Below are positions 36,459-49,087 of a DNA stretch of 64,000 nt, piece after piece (positions within the stretch are counted from its first letter, which is position 1; the number at the start of each line of letters is the position of its first letter). The notes below the pieces were generated by a model. That model ran no database searches. It worked only from the letters and a program-made list of their open reading frames with translations, and was not told the DNA's origin. A program made the translations under genes and the position numbers. Source of the stretch: Begonia masoniana (taxonomy: Eukaryota; Streptophyta; Magnoliopsida; Cucurbitales; Begoniaceae); assembly GCA_022432975.1 (NCBI GenBank), contig CM039512.1, forward strand, positions 2,466,519-2,530,518, in the 5' to 3' direction.

Positions 36459-39041
36459 ATGGCGACAACAGCAGCTTCTAACCTTCAAATGACAACAATG
36501 AGACCCTATCAATTTCCTACTCGTAAAGGGTTCAAGGCAGACGGGCTAGCTCTTGGAGGTTTTAAAGCAAAATCATGGGCTAAATTTACAAGTTCCTATC
36601 ACTTATCATCTATGCGACCATTTCAGCGGAATATTGCCTTCTCTTCTGTTAAATCTGAGAAGACCATCCCTAAGGCAATGTCTGCAGCCAGTGAAAATAA
36701 GCCAGCTTCTGGGTTGCCTATTGATTTAAAAGGTTCTCACTCTCTTCAGTTTATGTCCATCATTCAACGTTCTTTTGATTTTTACTGCTCATTATGACAT
36801 TTCTTGAACTCGTTTTTGCTGGTTTTATTTATCTAGAACATATCATGTCCTTAGATTCTCATAATTGTTCAAAAGTTTAGCAAAGGTCTCTTTCGTTCCA
36901 TCCCTTGAATAGCTAGAAAAGAAGGAAAGATACTGTTTATTTTTAATTATTTTTTCACGTTGTCAAAGATTTGAACAATGAAAATAGATTACAAGCGCCT
37001 AATTGAATTGATCGGGTCATGTAAGAGCAATGTCCTAGGCTACCATTTCAAACTTTTTTTTTTCTTTTGCAGGTAAGAAGGCGTTTATTGCTGGCGTGGC
37101 CGATGACAATGGTTATGGTTGGGCAATAGCCAAATCTCTTGCTGCAGCTGGAGCCGAAATTCTCGTTGGCACTTGGGTGCCTGTAAGTAGTTTACTTTAT
37201 ATTCTTTCAGAATTTAAAGTTTGTTCTTACCCTTTGCTCCTCCTTGCGAAGACTTTCCTTTTCTTGTGAAATTGTTTTATAACAAAGTGTTAATCTTCTT
37301 TTACAGGCCTTGAATATCTTTGAATCTAGCTTGCGACGAGGAAAATTTGACGAATCAAGAGTGTAAGACTTCGTATCTGCATTTGAATTCTATCAATCTG
37401 GTTAAATTTACTGAACTTTTGATGTTTCAGATTGCCAAATGGTTCTTTGATGGAGATTACAAAAGTATATCCCTTAGATGCTGTTTTTGACTGTCCCGAG
37501 GACGTACCTGAAGATGTAATATAGTTACTCAAAATATTTCGGACTAGAACTTTTTAATAATCCTCCACAATATCATGTTACATGTGTGTTTTTCTTTTTG
37601 CCCGACGCAGATAAAAACAAACAAACGTTATGCTGGATCCTCTAAATGGACTGTTCAGGTCGACTATCTATTCGTTTGTAATATACGTTTATATCTTCGA
37701 TTATAAAGATTTTATTTATACTTAACGGGTGTTTATAACCCATTCACATTGCTGAATTTTTAATGGTCTTCCAATTTTCTTGCAGGAAGTAGCAGAATCT
37801 GTGAAGGCTGATTTCGGCACCATTGACATTCTTGTGCATTCTCTTGCTAATGGACCGGAGGTATAGCAAATCTCCTTTTGTGTTCGTTCATTCGTTATCT
37901 CTCGAAAGTCGAACCAATGTTACTAAACGAGAATTCATGGGTTTAATAGGTTAGTAAGCCTCTGTTGGAGACGTCTAGGAAAGGCTACCTAGCAGCTTTG
38001 TCTGCATCGAGCTACTCTTACGTTTCGCTTCTCAAGCATTTCATTCCGATTATGAATCCAGGCACGTTAAAATATTTCTGCCGAAGAAAAGATTTTCGGT
38101 TTTAAAATCCAGAGAAAAATAGTGAAAATTTTCTCTTTTATTATGTTGTTGTTGCAGGTGGATCTGCACTTTCTCTCACCTATATAGCTTCTGAAAGGAT
38201 CATTCCAGGGTATGTCTTTCCTTTGTGTTTTCTTCAAAGTTCTGGCTTATGACTTAAGTTCCTTTTTTTTTTTTTGCTATTATGGCGCATAGATATGGAG
38301 GTGGAATGAGTTCTGCAAAAGCCGCCTTGGAGAGTGACACGAAAGTAAGGCTTGAGCCCTTGTATTTTCTTCGTTTTTTCGCTTCCTTTTCCAATATTTT
38401 CTTTCTTTATCTTATTGAATCCGATGGTTATTTGCAGGTGCTCGCTTTTGAAGCTGGTAGAAAGCATAGGATCAGGGTCAACACCATATCCGCTGGTAAC
38501 CAATCCTTTATTGGCTTATAAAATATCGGATTAATTTCCGGACATGGATCGATATTAGACCCATCTGATGGTTTAAGAATCCGACCGCAAATTTAATAAT
38601 CTATTTGTTGATGTTCATATATGCATTGCACTTTGTCTTTCTGAACACCAAACCTCAAACTACTCAAATCACAAGATTATGCTTCGTTTGATTTTGTTAT
38701 GGCCAATTCTCAGGTCCGCTGAGAAGCCGAGCTGCAAAAGCGATCGGTTTCATCGACATGATGATTGATTATTCACTAGAAAATGCACCTCTTCAGAAAG
38801 AATTATCTGCAGGTTAACTTAAACCCATTTTGATTCGGACACTTTTCTTTCAATTATATTTACCTTCTCAAATTTGATAAAAACAGAGGAGGTGGGCAAT
38901 ACGGCTGCATTTTTAGCGTCTCCTCTGGCCTCCGCCATCACGGGTGCAGTGATTTACGTCGATAACGGCCTGAATGCCATGGGAGTAGGAGTCGACAGCC
39001 CCATTTTCAAGGAACTCGGGATTCCGACCGATAAGCATTAG
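36459..39041 (+). CDS. MOD1: Enoyl-[acyl-carrier-protein] reductase (NADH), chloroplastic
   Basis: Catalyses the last reduction of each cycle of plastid fatty-acid synthesis (trans-2-enoyl-ACP to acyl-ACP, NADH-dependent, FabI type). Twelve exons: 36459-36732, 37073-37182, 37307-37362, 37431-37515, 37611-37658, 37786-37860, 37950-38061, 38158-38209, 38293-38344, 38438-38495, 38714-38812, 38887-39041. They sum to 391 codons plus stop with all phases correct, matching the usual plant length of about 390. Features: transit peptide (about residues 1-70), cofactor site [34 protein letters not shown], catalytic [20 protein letters not shown] (Tyr and Lys), [15 protein letters not shown], and C-terminal [14 protein letters not shown]. 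Intron 7 starts with GC instead of GT. The ATG 36459 is preferred over an in-frame TTG two codons upstream. Confidence 0.97.
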
Positions 39042-39927
39042 AGCTTTCAAGGGGCGATTAATTAGTAAGTTAAAAACTGTTTTGTTATGTTAATCAGCCA
39101 GATTCTTGTTTCAGGACACCGACTTGGCCAAGAAAGGCCGCCATTTTGACGTGAGAAATTTCTGTGTTTTGTTTGCCGCGTTACTTTTTCTAGTGTGTTT
39201 CCTGTTAAATCTTGGTACCCAAACAGGGTTATAAAATATATAAAGCAAGTTGAAAGGCTCGAAAAGAGAGAAAAAGACAGAAATTGCCATGTCATTCTTC
39301 CATTATCTGTGGAGCTCCTAAAATGGAGATTATAATTTTAAATAATTCATCAATAATTTACATTTAGGTTACTATTTGCGTTCTTATATATATATGTATA
39401 CATACATACATATATATCATTTCAAAGCCAATCTTATTGGTTAAAATAGCCATAAATCTACAAACCCAATACGGAGATAACTTAAACGCTCGAATGTAAA
39501 TTCTATTACGTGTTCTTAACGAATAAATGTAATTACCTCCCGATAAAACACTTAGGACTTCGATGAATTGATATTTTTAAATTTTAATTTTTTTTTTATT
39601 ATATTTATTCAGTGATGAATTTAAACTTGGATGAAATTTTCAAAATTAAAAAAAAAAACAGAAAAAAAAGGGAAAGGAGAAAATTGTAATTTGAGGAGGA
39701 GAAATGGGTGGGAAAAAGGCCCAATTCTTGTTAAGGTGGTGAGGAGATCGGCCATGGGATTAAGCCAAGCAGGACCGATAATCTTGACAAAGAACAGAGC
39801 CATTTCTAGTCGTATAAAAGGCGGATGAGCGATAATTCTCTTCCCCCTCGAATTCTCTCCCAGAAAACCCTAATTTTCAAACGGAAAATTCCGGCTTCCT
39901 CCCTAATATGTGGTTGGGAAACGCGAA
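39042..39927. other. Intergenic: reductase 3' flank and bromodomain-gene promoter
   Basis: Includes a tatatatgtatacatacata microsatellite near 39385-39417 and A-rich tracts near 39645. A telo-box-like AAACCCTAA lies at 39865-39873, about 55 bp before the next ATG. No gene is seen. Confidence 0.45.
39865..39873 (+). promoter_or_regulatory. Telo-box AAACCCTAA in the leader of the bromodomain gene
   Basis: A perfect plant telo-box consensus shortly upstream of the start codon; a short motif, so only suggestive. Confidence 0.35.
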
Positions 39928-42862
39928 ATGACCACGCCACGCTGGGCAACGTTGGAGGAGCTTTTGTTGGCATGCGCCGTTAAACGCTACGGTACGAGTG
40001 ACTGGGACTCAATCGCCATGGAGCTGAAGAGCCGTTGTTTTGACTCTCGTTTCCCATTCTCTTCCCAAGAATGTCGGAGGCAGTTTGATGACCTCAAAAG
40101 ACGCTTCATGTTTCATGACCACGACGATTCGGCTAGCTTGACGCCTATGGTTGACGAGCTGAGGAGGATTCGAGTAGAGGAACTCCGCCGCGAGGTCCAA
40201 CGTCGCGATGTCTCGATCGTGTAAATTTCGACGTTTTCGTGAAAGATCTGAGGGGGACCGTTCGGTTTCCATTTGAGATCTGAGAGGTTTTCTTTGTGTG
40301 CGTACAGGTTGTTGGAATCCAAGCTGAAGAGATTAGAGGAAGAAAGGAAGCGGAGCTTGAAGGAAGAGTTGAGGACAGATCTGAAAGATGATCGGGACAG
40401 AAGCGGAGGAGAGAGAAAACCATTGCCGAGTATTAACGTCGGAAACTCAATTCCCGGCGAGGATACCGACGATCACGAGAAAAGATCTTTCCACAAGTCC
40501 AATTCTATTAAAAAAGGCGAGGACGAACAGAGTGGCGTCATTAAAGATGAAGTGAAACTCGAACCAATAGAACCGACACGAAACGAACATGGACCGGTTC
40601 GAACCGCTACGGAATCAGAGTCAGAGAAGAAGCCGTCGTCGATCGGTGATTCGGTTAAAGACGAAGAGGAACCCGAAGCGAATGCGAGCAGAACCGATGG
40701 ACTCGGTAACTCGTTGGAATCGAACGGCGAGTCGAAGCGGGAAGAAAACGAGGAGGAAGATTCGAAGCACCAAAGTAGCGACGTGCAAAGCTCAGCGAGC
40801 TTATCAAAGCAAAAACGACGTCGTAGGAGTGGTGGCGCTGACGCAGCTCCAGCTCGCAGGGGATACAGCAGCGGTGAGGAAGTCGAGGGTCACAAGGTTT
40901 CTCCCGCCATCAAACGACTCTCGGCTTCTAAATCAGGACCGTTGGTTAAGACCCTCGAGATGATCAGCCTCCATCAGCTAAGCTCGATGATCGAACGGCG
41001 GCTCCTGAGCCAGGTATCCACAGCTTTAACGAATATTTCCATATATTTAAAAACAAATAAAAAATAATTATTAATTAAAATTAAAAAAAAAAAAAGAATC
41101 AAATATTGAAAAGGCCCCGTAGGTAGATCTAGTTGATCGCACATCGCACTTGGCCACGAGAGATTTAGCAGGACGTTACTGTCTTTACAAAAGAATCAAG
41201 GGTCTTTTAGATACCTCATCGACTTCTTCTTTCAGTTAAATTACTTACTGACTTGTCAAACAATGAATTAATAACTTAAATTAACTTAATTTATTATATT
41301 AATTATACTAATTATAATTTGACACGTCAGCTAATATTATCTTTTAATTTAACATAATTTTTGTTTCAATATATTCGGGAAATTCCAAATCTCCAAATTA
41401 AATTCATATCATAAAAGTTATAATACAAATGTACTAGCGCAAGAGTGTGACCTAGATGAGGCACATTAAATGGCTATATACATACGCCATATGTGGGGGA
41501 CTCATCATTTTTTTAACTTTCCAGGTATGGTGTCACCTAATGTGCCTCCTCATAGTGTCACTGCTATTTGGTAAGTTAAAAATTACCCAATAATTCTTAT
41601 TTTACAAAAACCTTACATCAAGGTGTTCATAGAAGATGTATGAATTTAGGATCACGTCATTGAGCTCTTAAGTAATTAGAGTATTAACCATGTCCCACTC
41701 CATGCATTGATTGTTAATGTTTTTTGATTAAATTTTGAGTGTGGTAGAAAAATAAATATAATTTGCTTATTTTGTTCGTGGCATCATTCTTATTGGGTAA
41801 TTTGCTGTGTAATTGAACAGTTTTAATTGTTCCGAATATTGAGTTTGAACAACTTTGTGATTTTGTCAGGAGTCCAGAAGGTACAAAAGCTTGATTCGGC
41901 AACACATCGACCTGCAAATTGTTAAGTCCAGGCTTGACAAAGGGATCTACTCGGAATCTAATGGTCGATTCTTCCGCGACTTGCTCTTACTATATAGCAA
42001 TGTCATCGTCTTCTTCCCTAGAAATTCTCCAGAAAATGCGGCAGCAGTTGAGCTTCGAGCACTGGTAATGCAGAAAATGAACGATAATCTCAATACGCAG
42101 CAACCTGTTCCGGAAAAACCCAAATCTAAACTAGAACCGAATAAGTTTTGCAGATCTACCAAGTCATCTACATTGGTCGCGTGCAGTAAAGGAGGTTCAG
42201 TCAAGGTTATAGCCGATAGTGGTAGTGGCAAAGGTGATAAGATAGAGAGGGATATTGAAGAGAAAGGGAAGATTGACAATAAGAAGGATATGAATGGTTC
42301 TTCGATGAAGATTCTGGAAAAGGACACAAGAGCAAAGAGGACTACAGGTAGCAATGGTTTGCCGGGGCGGAAGAGATCTGTTCCGAGCAGCAAAAATGAT
42401 GACGAAAAGCGTGAATTTGGAGGGAACGAGCTCAGCTCCCACGATGCGTTAGAGGTTAAAAAAGAAAAGAAAGAATTAACTGCAAAGCAAAAGCAAGGGG
42501 CGGCGAGATTCTTGAAGAGAATGAAGCGGAATTCGCAGGCGGAAGAGAGGGGGGATGAGGATGAAAGTGGGTCGGAGAACGGAGAGGTAAATGTGTTGAA
42601 AGAGAAGCAGAAGAGTAGTCAGAGGAGGAAGCGAGAGGAAAAAGGAGGGGGAGAGAGTAGGAATCCCGGCGGGGGAACTGAGAGGATAGAGGTCGAGAAG
42701 AAGGTCAAGAGAGGAAAAGGGAGGCCGCCAAAGCAACCGGAACCAAAGCCATCTGAAACTCAAAGAGATAGAGGAGATAGAGGAAACGGTGGCCGTGAAG
42801 AGGCGGCGGCGGCGGCCGGGAATGGAGGAAGACGGCCTCGAAAGCGTTTAAGGAAGCGCTGA
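39928..42862 (+). CDS. SANT/Myb-like plus bromodomain-like chromatin protein
   Basis: Three exons: 39928-40220, 40308-41013, 41870-42862, phase-consistent, 663 codons plus stop. The N-terminal SANT-like domain has PRWATLEELLLACAVKRYG, DWDSIAMEL and CRRQFDDLKRRF, followed by a coiled coil (LLESKLKRLEEERKRSLKEE). A long acidic and basic low-complexity middle follows. A divergent bromodomain spans the exon 2-3 junction: LHQLSSMIERRLLSQ, YKSLIRQHIDLQIVKSRLD and FFRDLLLLYSNVIVFFPRNS. The C-terminus is highly charged with AT-hook-like KRGKGRPPKQPE. It matches the plant family labelled DNA-binding bromodomain-containing protein (At2g42150, At2g44430 and relatives), thought to act in chromatin complexes. 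The canonical acetyl-lysine Asn (YN) is not obvious here. Intron 2 (856 bp) contains a MITE-like hairpin near 41250-41345. Confidence 0.87.
41245..41345. repeat. MITE-like hairpin in intron 2 of the bromodomain gene
   Basis: Arms cttgtcaaacaa and ttataatttgacacg flank an AT-only core with attatattaattatac, the same style as the repeats at 28857 and 55181. Confidence 0.45.
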
Positions 42863-43171
42863 TGTTGTTGTATAATCTTTGTTTTGTCTTGGTTATGGAT
42901 TTTAAACTGTACGTAGAGAAGAAGAGAGTTAGCCAAATCGGAGGGAAAGAAAAGATAGAGAGAAGAACTCTTGCCATGTTTTATGTGGTTGGTATGTTCT
43001 TTGTTTTTACCAAATTTTGCTTTTTCATTTTTTTATACGAGAATCATCAAATGTGTCACACAGCCCACTCGAACAAGAAATCTCCTCTGCAATAGGTCAG
43101 CCTTTGGTTCAATAAACCCCACTCAAACGGAATATTGGGGCTGGTTGTTAAGGCTGACCCAATAAATGTTA

Positions 43172-43936
43172 GGGTAAATTCAAAAACAACCCCTGAAGTA
43201 TGGGTATTTTTTAGAAAAAACCCTCAAACTAAAAGTCTTCGCAGTCAAAACTTTGAATTATTGAAAACTGTCAAAAAAGACCCTTGCGACCCCCGCTAGC
43301 CCCCCGAATCAGAATTCGGGGGGCCGCACCGAAATTGCGAGGGGCCGCATACCCTCACATAAAAATTCGGGGGGCCACACCGAAAATAGCGGGGGGTTGA
43401 TTTTAAAATAAATAAAAAAAATACTAAAACATATTCAATTCACTTAAAATTTTTACCACATGTTTACCATATTATGAGTAGATTATGTAAAAATTTTCGT
43501 AATTTTTTAAATCTTTTATGATTTAATATAATTTTTTTATAAAATAATGTAGTTAAAATTACAATATATTGCACAAAAGTTATAAAATTACGAAAATTTT
43601 TACATTATCTTCCCATGATATAATAAATATGTGGTAAAAATTTCAAGTGAATTGAATATGATTTGATATTTTTTATATTAATTTACAAAAAAAAAATTAA
43701 AAAAAAATTAAAAAAAATAAAAAAAATTAAAAAAAAATTTGAAATTGCGGGGTGCCGCAAATTTTATGCGGGGGGCCGCACAGCACAGATGCGGGGAGCC
43801 GCAATTTTAATTCGGCCCCCCGCCAGGGTCTTTTTTGACCGTTTTCAATAGTTCGAGGTTTTGACTGCGAGGACTTTTAGTTTGAGGGTTTTTTCGAAAA
43901 ATACCCATACTTTAGGGTTGTTTTTGGAATTTACCC
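43172..43936. mobile_element. Non-autonomous Mutator-like element with perfect 9-bp target duplication
   Basis: Termini gggtaaattcaaaaacaac and its mirrored copy begin long inverted repeats of about 150 bp (43172-43325 and 43785-43936). It is flanked by a perfect 9-bp duplication, taaatgtta (43163-43171 and 43937-43945), the Mutator length. Inside are GC-rich palindromic blocks built from ggggggccgca (43310-43400, 43748-43825) and a nested copy of the AT-rich palindromic element described at the left end of the window. No coding sequence. Confidence 0.88.
43420..43690. repeat. Palindromic AT-rich element nested in the MULE
   Basis: Arms aattcacttaaaatttttac and gtaaaaatttcaagtgaatt mirror each other. 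The same element occurs at 69-133 joined to 3969-4165, and at about 54265-54490. Confidence 0.7.
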
Positions 43937-43945
43937 TAAATGTTA

Positions 43946-44918
43946 ACATGCTCTATTAAACTGTGTGACGAATTACTCGTATTTTCAGTATCCTCCCTAG
44001 TTTACAAGTTTAATCGGAGAAACGAAATTCATTTATATAGAAATCGAATCAATCGTTGCCATATCGAGAAGAAAATAAAAACTTTAACTAAGTTTGTTGT
44101 TTTGCTACTAATCACATTCAATATCTGTGTGGAGCTGGTTAAGTAGAGACAAAATTAGCTAAATTAGGACCACAATTGAAAACAAAGGTGGACAACACAC
44201 TCATTTAACACGCACCTTCGACTTTTATCCTTTTCCCAGCTTTTTCACTAGGGCGAATCGAATTTGGACGATTAACTAGCGCATTGTGCATCGATTTATT
44301 TTACGATCTTTATTTTTTGAAACATAGATAAAATGATTCACGTTTCAATTTAAGAAATCTAATTTTGGAGGAGCTACACATATTGTGCTGGTCCCAACCA
44401 AATTTTATAGTATGTGGACAATGGAGGTTGATTACGAAACGTTGGATATAGAAGAGTTTGAAACGATATCTCACCCACCATTGGTCGGTATCATCGAAAT
44501 ATCTACGATCTTAGTCTTTGCTTTCACAAGACAATAATTCATTTGAACAAAATCCGTATCGTTGACTCGAATTCATTTGGATCTAGACGATGAAACTCAC
44601 GTTTTAAATTTCGTTGAGGGTTTTATTTTTCTCTTATAAATTCACGAAAATTTGTATTTTGATCTTTATAATTAATGATAAACTAGATGTAATTAGATTT
44701 TTTGTACTTTTATTTATGTTATTCTCTATTTAAATGATTAAATTAATTTCAACGTGACATTTTGATTTTTTTTTTTTGAACATTGTTGATAATTTAATGT
44801 TTGTAATATATTGAAGATTCAGTTGTGTTACAGAGAGCGGAAGGGAAATAGTAGAAGTTGGATGGTTTGAATCAGGCAAATTATACATGGGAGGTTAAGC
44901 AGCCGGAGGAAGCTGACA
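43946..44918. other. Intergenic, 3' side of lipoxygenase A
   Basis: No gene recognised. From about 44737 to the stop of LOX A the sequence is alignable with 56905-57086 downstream of LOX C, so the duplicated block extends at least this far. Confidence 0.5.
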
Positions 44919-47900
44919 TCAAATGGAGATGCTGTACGGAACTCCTTTTCCTGTAACTCCAGGTTCTGAAAATGGCTTTAAAAGTTCGTAAGGAAGAAGC
45001 CCAGCACCGTTTCTGTTCTTCAACTTTGTGTCTGCGTTTCTCTCGTCAATTTTCGCTTCCAATTCCTTCAACTTACCCTTAAACCGCTCGTACGCCGCCT
45101 TTATCATCGGGTTGGCAACCCACGCCGGCTCCGAAAGCTCCCCCAAATACTCCTCGTCCGGCGAGTGGGTCGACAAAACGTACAGGATCCCCATAACTTT
45201 GGTCGCCTGAATCTGCGACGGATAGCACTGGAGAAGAGTTTCATCCGGTCTTTTCATGAAGTTTTCCCACAACAGCTTGTCGGGATTTTCAGTCGGCATG
45301 TTGATTCTGGCTATGCTTGGTTTGTTAGGGAAGTAACCGCCGTAGTCGTACTGTCCGAAATTGACAGCGGCGTGGTGGCCGGAGCATACCCAAGCCATGG
45401 TGGTGACGATTCCGATGAGATCTTCCCGAGTTTTAAGAACGGGCCACCACGGCTCGTCTTTTTTATCGCCGTGCCCTACTGTTCTGATCTCCGTCCACCA
45501 TGCTTTAAGCTCTTTATCGGACTCGACTGCGCTGTCATCGGAATAATAGTAATTGACGTAAGTGGAAATCCATTCTTTCAGGCAATCCCATAAAATAAGA
45601 CCGTCGTTGGCAAAAGGGTAGTCTTTGATCGCGAGCTTCAATCCATGGGGTTCAGTTGGATCCTCAACAGCCAATCCCCTGTATTAAAATAAAAAAAAAA
45701 AAAAAAAAAAAACCCAGTAAAGTGGCCATGGCTCTCACAGATGAGAAAATCACTTAAATCTGTATTTCTTAAACTGTTCTACCTGCTAATCAGGTCAGCC
45801 GGCAAGCCCTGCAAGTTGAACTGCCAAAGCAAGTCATACGCAGCCGAGGAAACTTCCATGGAGTATTTCCCAGGAGAGAAGGTACTCTCAATAACTCCTT
45901 CTGCATTGATCAAAGCCAATCGAGCAAGAGCATTGATTTCCATGGTGTAACGGAAATGAGGCTTCAACAGTCTGAAAATCGGATGCATTGCGCTGAGTTG
46001 CCTGTGCATAGCAATAATATAAGGCTCCGTGCAGGCATGCGCTCTCAGCCTGCCAAAATACATAAACCACGGCCATTTTTAGCGCAATTTTGCAGCTTGC
46101 GATAGACAAATGTAAGTCTCCATTACCAGTGCATGACGAGCTCGTGATAGCCGAGATCGTGGGATAAAACATGAGCTAGAGCTAGTTTCCATAGCCATTC
46201 TCCAGTGGCATCATTACTAGGTCTGAAAACTTGTTTCCACTGAGGCTTACCATCGATGGGCGGGCAAGTTAGCTCAATTGCCAAGGTCTTCAACGTCTGG
46301 TCTGAGTTGAGGAAGAAGAGCGTCCTAGATCCATACAATGTCGTCCCTTCCAGTTTCCTGACTTTTTCTACAAAAGGTAGGAGCAGATCATTGTAATCCA
46401 GGATGAACAATTTCTTCTGCTTGATTGCCTGCGAAACCCAGAAATCATTCATGTTTTACAGTTCCAACACTCGTGGAATTAAGGTAGTTGCCAAGATTAC
46501 CTCATCAACTTTCATGTACCCTTTGATTTCTTCTTCAATCATTTGAGTTGTGATTGCCGATTCTGGAGGACCGTAGATTGCCGGATCCAGCTTGCTTTTG
46601 AGTGGCCATTCCTGCAGATATGTTTTGAGTTAAATAATATTGTAAATAACGTTCAATTAATCAATTAATTTAGATTATCATACCGTGACCAACGATATGG
46701 CGTATGGGTTTAGACCTGCAAGAGTCTGTCTGGCAAACTCGTCACATCTAAACCAGAAAAACTTGTCTCCTGAAAATCATAAGCAAAAAACGAAGTTTAA
46801 AAACCCAAATAGAAGATCATCAATCTTAACGAGAGAGAAGAACTAACTAGTCATGGTTTGTGGAGGCTCGAATTGGATGACATCATCGACAACTCCATCG
46901 ACGTGCCTCATGAATTGCTTGGGGATGAGTTTTGCAAGAGAGATTTTATCTTTGAGAGGAGGTGATTTGTATCCCTCGTAGAAGAGCAAATCAATTTTGG
47001 TGAAATAAGGGAACCCCAGCTTTGGGTTGAGCAGTTCAGTCTCCACTGATGGCAGCAATCCATGCAAAAGTTGGAGGGCGTAGTTTCCTACAAAAGTCTC
47101 TTCTTTCAACGATGAGAACTGTTCGTCTCTAGGAACATACACAGAGAGACTCCTCGTTTCGTCTTCTGGATCTGCCATTTTTGTTTATTCAGAAGCAAAT
47201 CCAAGAAAAAAAAGAATGAAAAAAGAAAAAATGGAGGTTTACACGAGAGAATAAAAGTAATATTTCATACCGTTTTTATAACGTGGCCGACCAGTTCGGC
47301 ATCGTCGTGGATAAGGGTGTTCTTTGCCACCAAGAACAGGTCGTTTTAATCCCGCTACCTCGGGATTGCCGAGGTCATTGTACTCGGCGTATTGGTACAC
47401 TCTTTCAAAGCTCTTGAGCTCTGTATTCTCTTGGCCAACCCCTTGCAATATCTGCATGTCTTTCTCTCTGTACGACTTCAGTCCGGCCGGCGTTTGTGAC
47501 GGCAAGTATGACTGCTCCATTTTTTATGATCGTTAACAAGATCGCTATTAAACCGTGGCCAGTTAAAAATAAAATAAAAAACGTTGGGAGAAAAGAATAT
47601 CATGGATTATGACCTTGTTGGTGAAGAAGATCCGTTTGAAATTGGGTTTGTCGAACTTAGATTGGATCCAAGAATCGCAGTTGAAAACCAGAGGGGTGGA
47701 AGAGAAGCCGTCGAGAGTGATTGTTTTAAGAAACATCTCCTGGCGTTCCTGATTCTCCAAGACCACAGCCCCAATTGGTCCATAGTTCGAGGGCACTTCA
47801 AAGGTTGCCTCGTATCTCACTTCGTCTTTATCTCCGCCCTCCTTGCGTGCATAGCTCTGGATTGGCTTCTTTTCAGTTCCATCTGCAAATCGAACCAGAA

Positions 47901-49087
47901 GTATAACCATGGTTAATCAAAAAATGAAAGTTGTGGTCCATGCTGTAATGATAGTCACCTCTCTGTCTCTCATCACTGCAATATTTCGAACACACGTTCA
48001 ATAAATGGTAATTATCTATTTGAACCGTGTTAATTTAAAATACCCCTGCAATCAAAAATCTTATAAACTAAATCAACTTTTCAAAATATAACAAATCAAA
48101 TTTCGGTACGGGACCGATCACTCTCCGTTCTAAATTTATATATTATCGGGGATCATCTCATAGTTCTCAAAATTAGAACTGAAAACAGAATCCCGAACTA
48201 GGACAGTGACCCCATTTTTAAACATTACGCTTGAGAATGAGACCCCGATTTGGGGCGGTGACCCGTTCTCACCCAAAAAAATTAGAGCACATAACGGGGG
48301 TCCTCGATACGAAACGACTTCCCGTTCTTTAAACATTACGCTTGAGAATAAGATCCCGATCTAGGGTAGAGACCCTTCGTTTCTAACCACCCTTTAAAAT
48401 GAATAGGCATGAAACAAAGGCCGTTCTAGAGCAGGTCCTCTTGTTCCTAAGAATCCCCTGAAATGAGAAATGCAGGGAACAGGGGTGTTCTGAGGAGGGC
48501 TCTGTTCTCGACATAAATACAGAATGGGGTTATCGGTTCCATCTAAGTTTTATTTGTTATATTTTGAATAGTTTAAGATTTAGGTATTAGAATTTTTAGT
48601 TGACTAACGGGTCAAATTAAACAGTGATAACATCGTACCACCTCAGAGGTTATTTTCAAGTAGGTCTTGATAATGTTCTCCACTCTGCAACCCCAAATTC
48701 AGTTTAATTAGAATAATTTTTTCTTTTGAAAGACAAAAGAGAGTCGCTACCTGGATTAAGTTCGTCACTAACAAGCTCCAAGAGGATGCTTTTGCCACCC
48801 AGATTTATAATATCGTCAACCACTGCACCTATTCCTACTTTTGATATCAATCCTCCAGCCTTCACAATAATAACTGCTTTTACAGAAACCGTTTTTCCGG
48901 TGGCAGTTGCCATCGCTTTTATTTTACCGGCGGCGCAGCTTAGTCTAACATTTTTCTGTTGCTTCATTTTCTTTTCGCTAGAACGAAAAGGGAGCGAAGC
49001 TTTGCCATTTCCGTGGAGGAAAACTGGCTTTATTAGGGGAAAAAGGGTTTGAACAGGTCGGGTCTGATGCAGTTGAGAGTTCAGCAT
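44919..49087 (-). CDS. LOX2: 13-lipoxygenase, chloroplastic, copy A (LOX2-like)
   Basis: Adds O2 to linoleate or linolenate at C13 in plastids, the entry step to jasmonate and leaf-volatile synthesis. Nine exons: 48751-49087, 47614-47882, 47271-47511, 46848-47171, 46684-46769, 46501-46611, 46127-46428, 45783-46049, 44919-45678; 898 codons plus stop, all phases correct. Transit peptide about 1-55, PLAT/LH2 domain about 60-205, then the catalytic domain. Iron ligands are visible: His about 555 and 560 in [15 protein letters not shown], His about 747 and Asn about 751 in [14 protein letters not shown], and the C-terminal Ile in VPYSISI. The specificity pair at about 612-613 is Thr-Phe ([11 protein letters not shown]). 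Intron 1 carries a repeat insertion absent from copy C. Copy C is a near-identical duplicate. Confidence 0.95.
48033..48615. repeat. Inverted-repeat-ended element with a 111-bp internal period in LOX A intron 1
   Basis: Absent from the matching intron of LOX C, where flanking intron sequence is continuous. The outer parts are imperfect inverted repeats (ttcaaaatataacaaatcaaa on the left; on the right atttgttatattttgaatag). Inside, acattacgcttgagaat recurs about 111 bp apart (near 48222 and 48332), each time followed by a gatcccgatctaggg-like motif. A relative sits in LOX B intron 1. Confidence 0.7.

Noticed and set aside
42476..42763. Leu/Ser-rich minus-strand frame in the bromodomain gene
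   Set aside because: It is the antisense reading of a Lys/Glu/Arg-rich low-complexity region.
45165..45593. 142-codon plus-strand frame inside LOX A (also 57333-57761 in LOX C)
   Set aside because: It is antisense to the conserved last exon of the lipoxygenase genes and persists only because that exon is conserved.
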